Source: Streptomyces turgidiscabies Car8 (GTDB lineage: Bacteria > Actinomycetota > Actinomycetes > Streptomycetales > Streptomycetaceae). Taken from it: a stretch of 64,000 nucleotides of DNA. The stretch's first letter is position 1. Every line of letters starts with the position of its first letter. The stretch covers positions 434,001 through 498,000 of the forward strand of contig NZ_AEJB01000361.1 of the NCBI RefSeq assembly GCF_000331005.1. The letters are read 5' to 3'. Shown here piece after piece: positions 17,942 to 27,300 of the stretch. The position numbers and the translations under genes are program-made. The notes beneath the pieces were generated by a model. It was not told the DNA's origin, ran no database searches, and was given only the letters and a program-made list of their open reading frames with translations.

Positions 17942-20416
17942 TCACTTCTTCTTCGGACCCGTCTGGCGAAGCTGTGTCATAAGGGTGTGGCGGCGGCCCG
18001 CGTAGCGGACTATGGCCTGGTCGAGGCCTTCCGGTGAGTCATCGATTCGGTAGTGCTCCAGGGTGAGGATGCGCAACCCGCCGTGTCGAAGGCGGAAGGG
18101 GAGGAGCCACCACGCCTTCGGCGGGGCGACCTTGTGGCGTGGATACAGCACGAGGGCGTGCTCCTTGGGGTCGGAGCGGGCCACGATTCCGATGCGTTCC
18201 ACGTCCCGCCACCGAATGTGCAGTTGGAGAATGCCGAACGCTCTGATGGTCAGCCCGGAGGGGCCTATGTGAAGGTGTATGTGGTGTGTGCCGGTGAGCA
18301 AGTAGGCAAGGAAACCGAAGAAGGAGAGGGGAAACCATAAGTTGTTGAGGGCTGCGACCTCGTCGGGAATCTGTGGAAGGTCGGCTAGCGCTGAAGTGAT
18401 CATGGCGGGAACCCAGAGCACCAGCCCTATGAGGGCGGACACCTCCATCGGTTGACGGCCGACGAACGTGGAGCCGGTCCTGAGCGGCGCCGGGACCCTG
18501 GCAGAAGTCCGCAGCCAGGCCTGGCCGGGCAGGGCGAGCTGCTCTTCGTCGGCGAACCTCGCGAGCGCGGTCTCCAGGAGCCGCCGATCATGCGTTATTT
18601 CCGGCAGCAGACACAGAGTCAGGGCACCCGGCACCAGTTTCGGCAGCCACCAATTCGTGCGGTCGATCCTCTCCTCGATGCGCCCGATGGGCCGGATCGC
18701 AAGCAGGCCCAGGTGGCGAAGGCCATGGGGCCAAGTCACCACGCCACGGGGCCAAGCCACCACGGCGATCCGCTCGATCTCCGACCAGGCGTACGCGATC
18801 TGCAGTGTGCCCCGGGTCAGGGTCAACCCGGCCGCGCCGACCGTCAGCCGTACCGGTCGCACGAAACGCGAAATGGCGAACCAGGTCGTGCTGAAGGACA
18901 GCGCGCACAGGACCAGAGGCGTCAGCGCCGAAAAGACCTCCACTGGCCGCATGAGCTCACGGAGCGGAATAGTTATGTAACCCATGGCCGTGCCGAGCAC
19001 TGCCAAGACAGCGAGGAAGCGGCGGTCGGCGGTGAAGACAGGCTCTGTGGTGGCAGCCCGCCGTACGGCGAAGTCGGGGCTGGGGGTCCACGCGGCACCG
19101 GCATACGTGGCAAGCGCGCTCTCGACGGCTTCCGGCTTTTTCCTGATCCTGCGCAGGTCCGCAAATCGGAGAGTGCCCTCCGCATCTTCCTGGTGGGGCC
19201 CAGGGGTGCCCCTACCTGCCATCTGTGGAAGGACTGCGGGCATGGGGCGGACCATGAGGTCGTATCGACGGCGACGTAACCGGCTCTGGGGTCTTTGCCG
19301 TATCCAGCACCGACTTATCCCATGCCACGGGTAGGAGAAGTGCCTGGAGTTCCCGTACTGCAGTTCGATGCCGTCCGAGCTCAGCACCAGTGAATAGTCA
19401 GCCGGGTTCCGCCTTCCGAGGAAGTGGAGCAGCGCTATAAAGGCCACCCCTATAAGGACCACAGCCACATGGCCCGGATTGGCCAGGTCAATCGAATCGC
19501 CTTCGAGCGGCGGCAGTGCGGATATAGCCATCAACAGGCTGAGAGAGACCGGTAGCGCGATGCCCCAATTGCGGATGTGGTGGAAAGTGCGGCTGGGTTT
19601 GAAGCGGATCTCACCGCTCGGGGGGCGATCGCTGGACGTCTCCTCCGCCGTACCGTCTCCCGTCACCGCCCTGACCGGCAGGATCCTCGCCCTGTTGCGT
19701 ACCACCCCCAGCCGCGCGTGCCCGTCGGAGCTCTGCTGGCGCGGTTCCGGGTAGCCGCGTCGGGACAGAGACTTGGTCAGTGGGTCGTAGAGACTACTGA
19801 GGGTCAACAGCTCGGGGCTGCCCGGCAAACCGTCACGGAGGAGTCGGATGAACTCTCCGGTGAAGGCGGTGTAGCGCTCGCCAGCGGGGGCGTAGGAGGG
19901 TGCGTTCGCGGAGGACGTGAGGATGTAGGTGCCCCGGATGGTCAGGGCGTCGGCCAGCTCGGTCCGGCCCATGAGCGTGTCCAGGACGCGGCCGCTGTTG
20001 CAGCAGTCGAGGATCAGGATCTTGTTTGGGCAGGGTGATTCCTCGAGGATCTCCCGGATTGCGTCGAACGGGATGGCCGTCCAGCGCAGATCGCTCTCGT
20101 CCGTGCCGGTCAGCGCGAGGTGCAGGATCAGGTTGTCGTTGAGGACGCCATGGCCTGAGAAGTAGATGAGCAGGGTGTCGGTGGCTGTCATGGCGGCCTC
20201 GCGGATCGTGGCGCAGACCGAGCGCGGATCCGGGGCGTCCTGCACGACCGTGCAGCGTCGGCTCGGGAAGCCGCCGAAGGCGTCGGACGTCAGCAGTTCC
20301 TGCAGGACCTCTAGGTTGTTGCGTACGGCGAGGAGGTCCGGCAGGTCACTGTCGTAGCGGGAGGTGCCGATGAGGACCGCGCGGGAACCCCGGGGGTCCG
20401 GCAGTCGGAGGGTCAC
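17942..20416 (-). CDS. Metacaspase-like C14 protease with membrane domains
   Basis: 824 residues. The N-terminal 250 form a caspase-type domain: SRAVLIGTSRYDS, catalytic His89 in FSGHG, and the DCCNSG motif with Cys139 as the likely nucleophile. From about residue 285 come two repeated units, each with a pair of hydrophobic helices (for example around ISLLMAISALPPL, VAVVLIGVAFIALL, AVLAVLGTAMGYI) and a PH-like beta-rich segment with TVGAAGLTL or IGPSGLTIR blocks. The protease is thus predicted to be membrane-tethered. The start overlaps the EACC1-like gene by ATGA (20413-20416). This pairing matches bacterial conflict operons in which a small constant component (EACC1) recruits or triggers an effector protease. 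Substrate unknown. Confidence 0.85.
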   Translation of the reverse strand: MTLRLPDPRGSRAVLIGTSRYDSDLPDLLAVRNNLEVLQELLTSDAFGGFPSRRCTVVQDAPDPRSVCATIREAAMTATDTLLIYFSGHGVLNDNLILHLALTGTDESDLRWTAIPFDAIREILEESPCPNKILILDCCNSGRVLDTLMGRTELADALTIRGTYILTSSANAPSYAPAGERYTAFTGEFIRLLRDGLPGSPELLTLSSLYDPLTKSLSRRGYPEPRQQSSDGHARLGVVRNRARILPVRAVTGDGTAEETSSDRPPSGEIRFKPSRTFHHIRNWGIALPVSLSLLMAISALPPLEGDSIDLANPGHVAVVLIGVAFIALLHFLGRRNPADYSLVLSSDGIELQYGNSRHFSYPWHGISRCWIRQRPQSRLRRRRYDLMVRPMPAVLPQMAGRGTPGPHQEDAEGTLRFADLRRIRKKPEAVESALATYAGAAWTPSPDFAVRRAATTEPVFTADRRFLAVLAVLGTAMGYITIPLRELMRPVEVFSALTPLVLCALSFSTTWFAISRFVRPVRLTVGAAGLTLTRGTLQIAYAWSEIERIAVVAWPRGVVTWPHGLRHLGLLAIRPIGRIEERIDRTNWWLPKLVPGALTLCLLPEITHDRRLLETALARFADEEQLALPGQAWLRTSARVPAPLRTGSTFVGRQPMEVSALIGLVLWVPAMITSALADLPQIPDEVAALNNLWFPLSFFGFLAYLLTGTHHIHLHIGPSGLTIRAFGILQLHIRWRDVERIGIVARSDPKEHALVLYPRHKVAPPKAWWLLPFRLRHGGLRILTLEHYRIDDSPEGLDQAIVRYAGRRHTLMTQLRQTGPKKK

Positions 20417-20799
20417 GGCTGACGGTGGTCGCGCAGCGCGGCGTCGAGAAGAGTCCGGGCGTCGTCGGCGGAGTCAGCGGTGATCTTCACACTGCGGCCA
20501 TCAGGCAGCGTGAGTTCCGCTGTAGCCGCCGCCCGCCGCGCCTTGAGCAGCGCCGGGAGCGAGCGCACGAGGGCGCTGACGGCGCCGCTGCTGCCGATGG
20601 CGATGGCCAGCAATTCGATGCCGGACCCCATCTGCCCCTTCTCGGGAGCCCTGGGTACCGGATGTACCCGGCCGCGTAGTTCAGGCTCAGCAACCAATCC
20701 TCGACGCAGGAGGAACAGGTCGTCGTCGGTGGCGGAGGGGGCATGGCCCGCCTGGTCGGTGACGCTGTCGGTGAGCAGTCTCAGCATTACGTCCAGCAT
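20413..20799 (-). CDS. EACC1-like effector-associated component
   Basis: 128 residues starting MLDVMLRLLTDS, with GGGGGACGAC before the ATG (an earlier in-frame start lacks this). After a basic/variable middle it has a GSGIELLAIAIGSSGAVSAL transmembrane-like segment, a LPALLKARR stretch and a beta-rich tail, LPDGRSVKITADS, ending in a DARTLL helix. This is the layout of EACC1, the small effector-associated constant component described for actinobacterial conflict systems. It is translationally coupled to the caspase gene. Expected role: membrane-linked adaptor or regulator for the protease. First gene of the operon. Confidence 0.7.
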   Translation of the reverse strand: MLDVMLRLLTDSVTDQAGHAPSATDDDLFLLRRGLVAEPELRGRVHPVPRAPEKGQMGSGIELLAIAIGSSGAVSALVRSLPALLKARRAAATAELTLPDGRSVKITADSADDARTLLDAALRDHRQP

Positions 20800-21743
20800 G
20801 TCGTCCCCCGACCGTGGTGTCTCGATCACATGCAGGACAGTGTGCAGTACGGGAGGCGAACTGGCCCAGCCCTGTGCGGGGAGTGATGCCCCGTCATCAG
20901 CGCTGTCGAGCCCACCCCGCTGTGCGACCTGGTGGCTCCCAGGCACTCAACGGGCTTGCCCGATCAGGTCCGGCGATGGAACATGCGTTCCAGCACGGCC
21001 CGGCAGCCCTCACCCAGCGGGTGGAACGTAAAGGCGTGGGCCGGCCGGTGCCACGCGGCCACGGTGAGCCGATCGCGATCGAGGGCGAGACGAAGTCAGT
21101 GGGGGCGACCGTCGCCAAGTCAGACAACGGGATTATGGGCTGCCCCGGAGCGCGGCGTGGGCACTGCAGCCGGCTGGCGCAGTTGGTCGGGAAGAAGATC
21201 GCCGTGGCCGTGCCGGAGGTAGGCGAGTGCCTGTTCGTCTGAAATCGCCCTGTTGTCGCCCACGGCCCGTGGCCATGACCTCTCCCGCGTGGCTCCGCGT
21301 CAACCAGCCCACTGCCCGGCGCCCCTCGCTGATCGTTGGAGTTACCGCACCTACACGCACGCGTCGGCTGGGTGATCGTCACCGACATCACGCTTTCAAT
21401 TTCAGTAGCTCCTGGGCGGTGGGGGTGCAAAGAGAGGCGTCGCGGTCGGCTTCACGGCGTTGCGCCGCGTCGTTCTCGTCCTGGGGGAACAGGGGCATGG
21501 GGCAACGCCGTCCCGTCAGGGGACGGTCTCGATGGTGCGGTGGCGGCCAGAGGAGGCTGGGTTCGGTCGGCGCACTTGGTGCGCCGCAGCTACGGAAACA
21601 GCAGGAGTAGGCGCTCGTCACTGGTGGAGACTGCGACGGAGATCAGGGCGCCGTCGGCGGTCTGGGGCTGTGGGTCGATTGCCGCAGACGCCCGTGCTGG
21701 CCTATCTTAGATACGGAGGCGTCGTTTCAACGGATGGGAGTGT
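20800..21743. other. 944-base stretch without a supported gene
   Basis: Contains the promoter region of the leftward EACC1-caspase operon and, towards the right end, that of the rightward pair at 21744. Open frames here are low-complexity and conflict with each other. No RNA gene or repeat is recognised. Confidence 0.4.
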
Positions 21744-22544
21744 GTGGTGATGGTCGAGCGCACTGAAACCCCTGCTGTCCGTCCGTGGCCACTCGTGGAG
21801 TGGCATGACGTGCTCAGCGCCTACACACCGACAGACCGGCCTACAGAAGGGCGGCTGCGTACGCTGCGGCGCAATGACATCGTGTCCGAGGGCGTCCAGG
21901 GCCTGCTCAAAGCACGTGCTGGCCGTTTCAGCGGAAAGCTGTCCCTGTTCTGCGAGCTGAACCTGGACGCTGCCGTGCTTTCACGCCGCGGCCTGGCCGA
22001 GATGGCGGGACAGTATCGCTCGGCGGCCAGCACCCTGGAAGAGAGCCTGCGGAAGCTGCTCGTCGAGCACAGCGTGCAAATCGCGGAGCTCATGCGCCCC
22101 ACTGAGCCCCGCAGACGTGAGGCCTGGCACGTCCTGCTGCTCTTCAGTGAGGCGGTGAGCGAGGCCCGTGAGCATCTTCCTCCCGTTCCGGACGAGGACG
22201 CAGTGCCGGGAATTCTTGAGGCCCGGACAGGGCAGTGGGTGCGCTTTGTCGCTTCCGTCGGCACGGGCCGTTACGACGTGCCCTGGCAGATGGTCCGGTC
22301 GGCAGACCTCTCGGTCGGGGATCCTGCTGTCCTCTTCCGTGAGCTGCTCCCCAACGGCAACGCCGTGCTGCGCCTGCAGGCCGGCCTTGACCCGAGACAG
22401 GTCGAACAAGCGGACGACGTCGATGAGGAGCTGGACCCCTTGGAGGCAAGGGCGCTGAGACGTCCCCAGCCGCAAGCGGCGAGAGCAACCCTGCTGGCAT
22501 CCCTGGAGCACGAGGAGCCCCTGGCCAGGCGGGTCCTGGGGTGA
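21744..22544 (+). CDS. Hypothetical helical protein, first of a coupled pair
   Basis: 266 residues, not recognised. Mostly helical: TLRRNDIVSEGVQGLLKARAG, a long amphipathic stretch over 75-140, and an Arg/Leu-rich end. No signal peptide, membrane segment or zinc site. GGGAG lies just upstream of the GTG; ATG 21750 is an alternative. The last bases form a GTGA overlap with the next gene, so the two are made together. Pairing with a GNAT-like partner recalls toxin-antitoxin or modifier/target pairs, but nothing in the sequence proves that. Confidence 0.7.
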   Translation: MVMVERTETPAVRPWPLVEWHDVLSAYTPTDRPTEGRLRTLRRNDIVSEGVQGLLKARAGRFSGKLSLFCELNLDAAVLSRRGLAEMAGQYRSAASTLEESLRKLLVEHSVQIAELMRPTEPRRREAWHVLLLFSEAVSEAREHLPPVPDEDAVPGILEARTGQWVRFVASVGTGRYDVPWQMVRSADLSVGDPAVLFRELLPNGNAVLRLQAGLDPRQVEQADDVDEELDPLEARALRRPQPQAARATLLASLEHEEPLARRVLG

Positions 22545-23080
22545 GCGACGTCCGGTGGCGCCCGGCGGCCAAAGCAGATCGGCAGAGACTGCAGCACTTC
22601 ACCTGCTGCCCCGATTCCGACCATCCGCGCAAGAGTGACTGCGAACAGCCCTGGGCCCATGAGGTCCAGGGCTATCTGCGCCAGAAGGCGCTGCCCTTCT
22701 GCCTGCGCAACCCCGCAGCACGTGATCAGCGACTACTCTTGGTCGAGGATGGGCCTGCCCTCGTCGGAGCGGCCGTACATGCCCTCACCGATGTTGACGA
22801 CCCACAGGGCGTACGCGACCGCGCCATCGTCGTCTACGCCGTTGCCCTCGACTGCCAGGGCAAACAGCTCTCGGACGGGAGACAGGCCTCCCACGCCGTC
22901 CTGGACGCGGTCGTCGAGGACGGCGTCTCACGTCACGAGCAGGGCGTACGTATCGTCATGAACGCCCTGGTCGACCCGCGAAACATCTCCTCCTGCGCCT
23001 GCCTGCGCAGCTACGGACTTCTACCTCGGGGCCGCGATGAGTCCGGAGAGTTTGTCCTTCACTCCGCGAGGATCAGCTAA
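22541..23080 (+). CDS. Possible GNAT-type acetyltransferase, second of pair
   Basis: 179 residues. It begins VRWRPAAKADRQRLQHF with a Cys/His-containing stretch (CCPDSDH, then CEQPW), followed by strands RLLLVEDGPALVGAAVHAL and IVVYAVALDCQGKQ, a helix ASHAVLDAVVEDG, and VRIVMNALVDPRN. The strand-helix order resembles GNAT N-acetyltransferases, whose acetyl-CoA loop would be at the helix start, but a clear R/Q-x-x-G-x-G/A loop is not seen. GTG start inside the previous stop (GTGA). Function tentative. Confidence 0.6.
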   Translation: MSDVRWRPAAKADRQRLQHFTCCPDSDHPRKSDCEQPWAHEVQGYLRQKALPFCLRNPAARDQRLLLVEDGPALVGAAVHALTDVDDPQGVRDRAIVVYAVALDCQGKQLSDGRQASHAVLDAVVEDGVSRHEQGVRIVMNALVDPRNISSCACLRSYGLLPRGRDESGEFVLHSARIS

Positions 23081-23166
23081 GCCCTCCACGGACGACCGGC
23101 TGAGGCGGCAGTCGACATCGACCAGGCTCTGGAACCCGGCCTGTCGGCGACGGGTGAATCGTGACG

Positions 23167-23400
23167 CTACACCGCCTGCCGCACTTGCGAGGGCGCGGCG
23201 ATGGACGACTGCGTCCCGATGAACACCACCGAGCCGCCCCGCTCCTTCAGTCCCGGCAGGCATGCCCGTGTCATCCGCAGCGTCCCCAGCAGGTTCACGT
23301 CGAGCACCGACTGCCAGGTCGCGAAGTCGGCGTCCTCCAGCCCGCCGAAGTAGCTGTCCCAGGCGGCCACATGGACGACCGCGTCGATCCTGCACCTGCC
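23167..23400 (-). pseudogene. Short-chain dehydrogenase fragment
   Basis: Central piece of an SDR oxidoreductase: IDAVVHVAAWDSYFGG, WQSVLDVNLLGTLRMTRACL and GGSVVFIGTQSS, then a stop directly where the catalytic YxxxK block should begin (SQVRQAV*). The N-terminal dinucleotide-binding motif is gone, replaced by the left end of an IS fragment at about 23401. Truncated on both sides and inactive. Confidence 0.7.
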
Positions 23401-23873
23401 GAGAACCTCATCCGCCCTGGTGGGAGGCAGTGTGGTGGCGTGCCGGGAACTGCGGGAACATGACCGACCGTGCTGCTGCGCCTGCTGCCGATGAGCGACC
23501 ATGGCAATGACGCCGAGATCCTCGCCCTGCGCCGTCAGCTCATGGTGCTGGAACTCCAGCTCGGCAAGGAGAGGGCACGGTTCACTCCGGGTGGCTGGGC
23601 ATTCCTGGCCGCGCTGCTGCACCGTCTCGCGCGCGACGCGCTGCGTCAGGTGCGGCTGGTGGTGCGGCCGGACACGGTGATGCGCTGGCACCGTGATCTT
23701 CTCACGCGCCGCCATGCGGCCCGTTCCCGGCCCAGCCGCCCGGGCCGGCCCCGCACCGTCCGCTCCGTCCGCGTCCTGGTGCTGCGCCTGGCCCGGGAGA
23801 ATCCCGGCTGGGGCTATTGGCGCGCCCACGGTGAGCTGCTGGTCCTGGGGGTGAAGGTGGCCGCTTCCACGGC
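23401..23873 (+). mobile_element. IS left-end fragment (IS3/IS481-like), copy A
   Basis: Begins with the GA(G/A)AACCTCATCC-type left end shared by four fragments here. Encodes the first ~130 residues of an rve-type transposase: SDHGNDAEILALRRQLMVLE, LVVRPDTVMRWHRDLL, VLVLRLARENPGWGYW, then is cut at VAAST, before the DDE core. Compared with copies B-D it lacks about 40 bases around the start codon. A dead relic. Confidence 0.75.
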
Positions 23874-23949
23874 ACACGGGAGAGCAAACCTGCACCGGCC
23901 GACCATGGACAGCCCAGCACCGCACCCCTGACTCCACCCCGGCGACAGC

Positions 23950-24260
23950 GGCAAGTTGGTCGCAACCGTCCGCGTGAGCGGCACGGCGGCCCGTCACCTG
24001 CGGCGCGCGGCCGCGTTCCAGCAGCGTCCGGTCAACGATGTGGCGGCCGACTGCGTGCGCGACGAACTGCACCGCGACGTGTACGACGTGCTGTACACGA
24101 ACGTCGAAGACTACGCGTCCACGGCCGACGGCCTGTCCCAGCGGCTGGCGCTGCTGGTCCGTGAGCTGGGCGCCCTGCCAGCAGGCGATGCCGCGAAGGC
24201 GATAGCTCAGGCGGCGGCCCCCGGTGCGAACCCCCTGCAGAATCGTTTGACCACTGGAAG
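23950..24260 (+). pseudogene. Truncated hypothetical gene between IS relics
   Basis: Good plus-strand coding sequence over about 95 residues (RHLRRAAAFQQRPVNDVAAD, VYDVLYTNVEDYASTADGLS, RLALLVRELGALPAGDAA), not recognised. It loses its C-terminus where the IS630 relic begins and probably its N-terminus to IS copy A. Confidence 0.5.
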
Positions 24261-24269
24261 TCGCAGTTA

Positions 24270-24491
24270 CGACGCCACTGCTCCACCGAACGCTCGCTCA
24301 CCCGCAGCTCCTTGGCGATGTCCGCAGTCCTGGCACCTCGTGCGAACATCTGCCCGACCTCCAGCCGGATCCCTTCACGCGCAGCCCGCCGCTCGGCGGC
24401 CAGGCCCCCACCATCCGCGTACCGCATAACAACGGAATACCGCAGGGATCACCCAACGTCACCACTCGAAGGCAAGCCGAAAAACTCAGTA
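24270..24491 (-). mobile_element. IS630-family right-end relic
   Basis: Matches the N-terminal 50 residues and the terminal repeat of the complete IS630 copy at 35330-36486: MRYADGGGLAAERRA, DIAKELRVSERSVEQWRR, ending in GAAAAACTCAGTA. The rest of the element is missing. Confidence 0.75.
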
Positions 24492-24639
24492 ATTGCCTCG
24501 TATCGATAGTTTTCGATGGCGCGGAACGACGGCCTGCTCCCCGCACAGCGCTCACTGTGCGGCGCACCAGCTGACACGGCTTCCGAGCTGGACAGCCGAA
24601 CGGATACGCCCACGCGCCCCGGACCGCAGGGCCCCATGG

Positions 24640-24850
24640 TCAGCCGGGCGATCAACGCGTCCTTGTCCTCCGGCGTGGCCTTCTCGGCCCGCTTCGCCCG
24701 CGAGACCCAGCTCGCCAGCGTCGTCTCGTTGATCCCCAGGTCCTCCACGGCCTCCGGGACCGCTTCCCGGTCTTCGTCACGATGCGTACCGCCCCCTCAC
24801 GAAACTCCGCCGTGACCTTCCGACGCTTCTCCCTACCCCGGGCGGGAGCA
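24640..24850 (-). mobile_element. IS3-family orfA relic, frameshifted
   Basis: Minus-strand orfA: KVTAEFREGAVRIVTKTGK in one frame, then EDLGINETTLASWVSRAKRA in another, so an indel lies between. No orfB (integrase) follows. A broken IS3-type helix-turn-helix component. Confidence 0.7.
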
Positions 24851-25554
24851 CGAGCCGTCACCCGCATCGCTCGCGCCCGCCCCCGGAGATCCACCTGATC
24901 CAGGTGATAGCACGACGCCTCACACCCCAGGCGGTATCCGCGAACTCCGGTCGGATGATGCGCATTTCTGTTACGTTGCTCTACTTGCCCGATGGTGGTG
25001 GGAGCCGTGCGCGTGGACGCGCGGGCGATCGTCCGACCTGGGTTGCCGCCCGGCGCCAGGGCCACCGCCCCTCCCCCACCGCCGTCGGTTCACCTCCCGC
25101 GTCGGACCGGCACGGACCGGACATCCGAACGACGTCCGGTCCCGTTGCGGAGGAACTGTGTGGCATAAGAGGGACACGACCGGCCCCGTCCTGGCCGGTG
25201 ACGTCACGAAGGAGGGGACAGTCGCCGGTTTCGGCTACGCCCCTTCCTCACAGCCGAAGGCGACGTGCGATCGGCTGCTGCTGAACGGCGACGAGACCCT
25301 CGCCGAACCGCCGGACCGGCCCGTCCCGAGGGCTGCGGTTCATCCGGATCGAGGCGTTCGACACCGACGCCGCCGTCACCGCCACCGGACTGCTACGGTT
25401 CGGGCACTCCTGGGCCGCCGTCCACGCCATCCACGCCGCGCCCGGCCCTCGGCCGCGCACCCGGCCGAGCGGTTCCTCCTCACGCTGACGCCCAAGGCGT
25501 ACGCGGGCACCGGCGTCCATGCAGTCCACCCCAGCCAGTAACCGTGCGCCTGCC
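24851..25554 (+). other. Decayed coding DNA, no intact gene
   Basis: Short coding-like runs change frame. FIRIEAFDTDAAVTATGLL and HSWAAVHAIHA around 25330-25430 are in one frame, and LTLTPKAYAGTGVHAV at 25490-25530 in another. They suggest one gene eroded by at least two indels. Family not recognised. Confidence 0.35.
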
Positions 25555-25970
25555 GAAAAACTCATCCGTCCTGGTGGGGGCTGGTGTACGGGTGGTGTCG
25601 AGCGCGGGCGCTCGGGCGGGTGCTCTGAGCGCCTGGTGAGTGCCCCGGCAGGATGATCTGTCGTGCTGCTTCGACTTGCCTGTCTGGGTGTGGCGAACGT
25701 GTTCGCCCTGCTGCGGCTGCTGCCGGTGAGCAACCAGGACAAGGACGCGGAGATCCTCGCGCTGCGTCAACAGATCACCGTGCTGAAACGCCGGCTCGGC
25801 CGGGATCGGGTGCGGTTCGCCCCGAGTGACCGGGTGTTCCTGGCCGCGCTGCTGCACCGGCTCCCGCGCGGTGTGCTGCGCCGGGCACGGCTGCTGGTGC
25901 GCCCGGACACTGTGCTGCACTGGCACCGTGACCTGGTCCCGCGCCGCCACGCGGCCCGTTCCCGGCCGGG
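25555..25970 (+). mobile_element. IS left-end fragment, copy B
   Basis: Starts GAAAAACTCATCCGTCCTGG, then the same leader as copy C, then a transposase N-terminus (MLLRLACLGVANVFALLRLL, DKDAEILALRQQITVLKRR, LLVRPDTVLHWHRDL). Cut after RHAARSRPG. It ends only ~60 bases before the protease operon at 26033, so it may have replaced or supplied the operon's upstream region. Confidence 0.8.
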
Positions 25971-26032
25971 CGTCGTCGCGATGATGTGCGGGTTCGCCTG
26001 TCGTCGCTTTGCGGACGTGCTACCACTGTCCT

Positions 26033-26401
26033 ATGGCAGACGCAGCAGCGGCCGACGAGCGCTGGGCGAACCGGATCGTATGCCTCGAACGCGAGTCCCT
26101 CGCGCGGGAGAGCCGGAACGCGGGCCCCGATCTGGAACGGCTGTTTGACAGGATCCTGCAGGCGGCCAGGGACCGGCTCCCGGTGGCGGAGCTGCTGCGC
26201 GACCTGCTCGGCAAGATCGACACCGCCGACGCGCGTAGTGGGCTCTCGCTCCCGGGGCGGCCGGTGATTCCGACCGGAGTGACCGTCTACATATGCCCGC
26301 GCGACGCCTGTGACCGGATCAGCGGCCGACAGCGTCCCGGGGCGCCGAAGCAATCGTGCAATGTGCACAATCTCGACCTCAAGCATGCCCGGTTGTCGTG
26401 A
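26033..26401 (+). CDS. Small protein heading the CHAT operon
   Basis: 122 residues. An N-terminal helical segment (ERWANRIVCLERESLARES, LERLFDRILQAARDRLPVA, LLRDLLGKIDTADA) is followed by a C-terminal Cys/His-bearing region (YICPRDACDR, SCNVHNLDLKH) that may bind zinc. No known family can be named for certain. It resembles small proteins accompanying CATRA-type (caspase/TPR-associated) conflict systems, recalled from memory. No Shine-Dalgarno is seen before ATG 26033; a TTG at 26009 is an alternative, and a leaderless transcript is possible. Its stop overlaps the next gene by GTGA. Confidence 0.6.
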   Translation: MADAAAADERWANRIVCLERESLARESRNAGPDLERLFDRILQAARDRLPVAELLRDLLGKIDTADARSGLSLPGRPVIPTGVTVYICPRDACDRISGRQRPGAPKQSCNVHNLDLKHARLS

Positions 26402-27300
26402 ACGTGTTCCTCGGCGAGGTCGCCAAGCACCTCGCCGGCCACTGGGCGCGGCTCGTCGTGCTCCCTGGCCTGCTCTACATCGCCGTGCTGGTGGCGGCGT
26501 ACCCCTTGACCCCGTGGCGGAGCGACGTCGCCATGGCGGACGCACTGGACCTGGCGCTGGTGCCTGACCATCTCCGAGCGATCGCGGCGGACATCCGCGG
26601 TAGCGGCGCGGCCGCGATGGCCGCGGTCGCAGTGTTCCTCCTGGTGGGCGCGCTGCTGCTGGGGCAGGCAGCCGGAGGCATGGCGACCTTTGTCGAGAGG
26701 TTCTGGCTGGGCGTGTGGCCCTCACGGGCGGCGGAGGCGTCGGCACGTCGGCGCCGACAGGCTTGGGCCGCCTACGAGTCCCGGATCCACGCCCTTCTGA
26801 CGCCGCCGACTTCGCCGATCCGTCTGGCGGCGGTCGCGGCGTACCGCATGCGCCAGTACAAGATCAGTCTGAGCCCACCGCAGCGGCCGACCTGGATGGG
26901 TGACCGTATGGCCTCCGTCGAGACGCAGATCGAGGACACGTACTCAGTGCCGCTGCGCTCGTGCTGGCCACATCTGTGGATGGTGATGCCGGACCGGGCG
27001 CGCCAGGACCTGCAAACCGCCGCACAGAGATTCCGCGAGCAGGCGGTGGTCGCGGGATGGGGATGCCTGGCGGTCGCCGCGGCTGTGTACTGGTGGCCCG
27101 TGGCGATTGTCGTCCCCGGGTTCCTCCTGGTCGCGTGGCGGAGGGGTCGGGACGGCCTCGACCAGTTCGCGCAACTCGTCGAAGCGGCATTCGACCTCTA
27201 CGCGGCCGAACTCGCTCGCGCGCTCGGGATAGCGGTGCCCGGACAGATGACGGCCACCGAGGGCGCCGAGATGGCGGAGGTCGTGGTGAAGTACGAATGA
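26398..27300 (+). CDS. Membrane protein of the CHAT operon
   Basis: 300 residues. Predicted transmembrane helices: VVLPGLLYIAVLVAAYPL near residue 20, MAAVAVFLLVGALLLGQ near 75, and a hairpin near 220-250 (GWGCLAVAAAVYWW and VAIVVPGFLLVAW). Between them lies a cytoplasmic helical domain of about 130 residues rich in Arg and Tyr. GTG 26398 was chosen because it overlaps the previous stop as GTGA. It ends ATGA over the protease start. Probably anchors or regulates the CHAT protein at the membrane; family not recognised. Confidence 0.75.
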   Translation: MNVFLGEVAKHLAGHWARLVVLPGLLYIAVLVAAYPLTPWRSDVAMADALDLALVPDHLRAIAADIRGSGAAAMAAVAVFLLVGALLLGQAAGGMATFVERFWLGVWPSRAAEASARRRRQAWAAYESRIHALLTPPTSPIRLAAVAAYRMRQYKISLSPPQRPTWMGDRMASVETQIEDTYSVPLRSCWPHLWMVMPDRARQDLQTAAQRFREQAVVAGWGCLAVAAAVYWWPVAIVVPGFLLVAWRRGRDGLDQFAQLVEAAFDLYAAELARALGIAVPGQMTATEGAEMAEVVVKYE

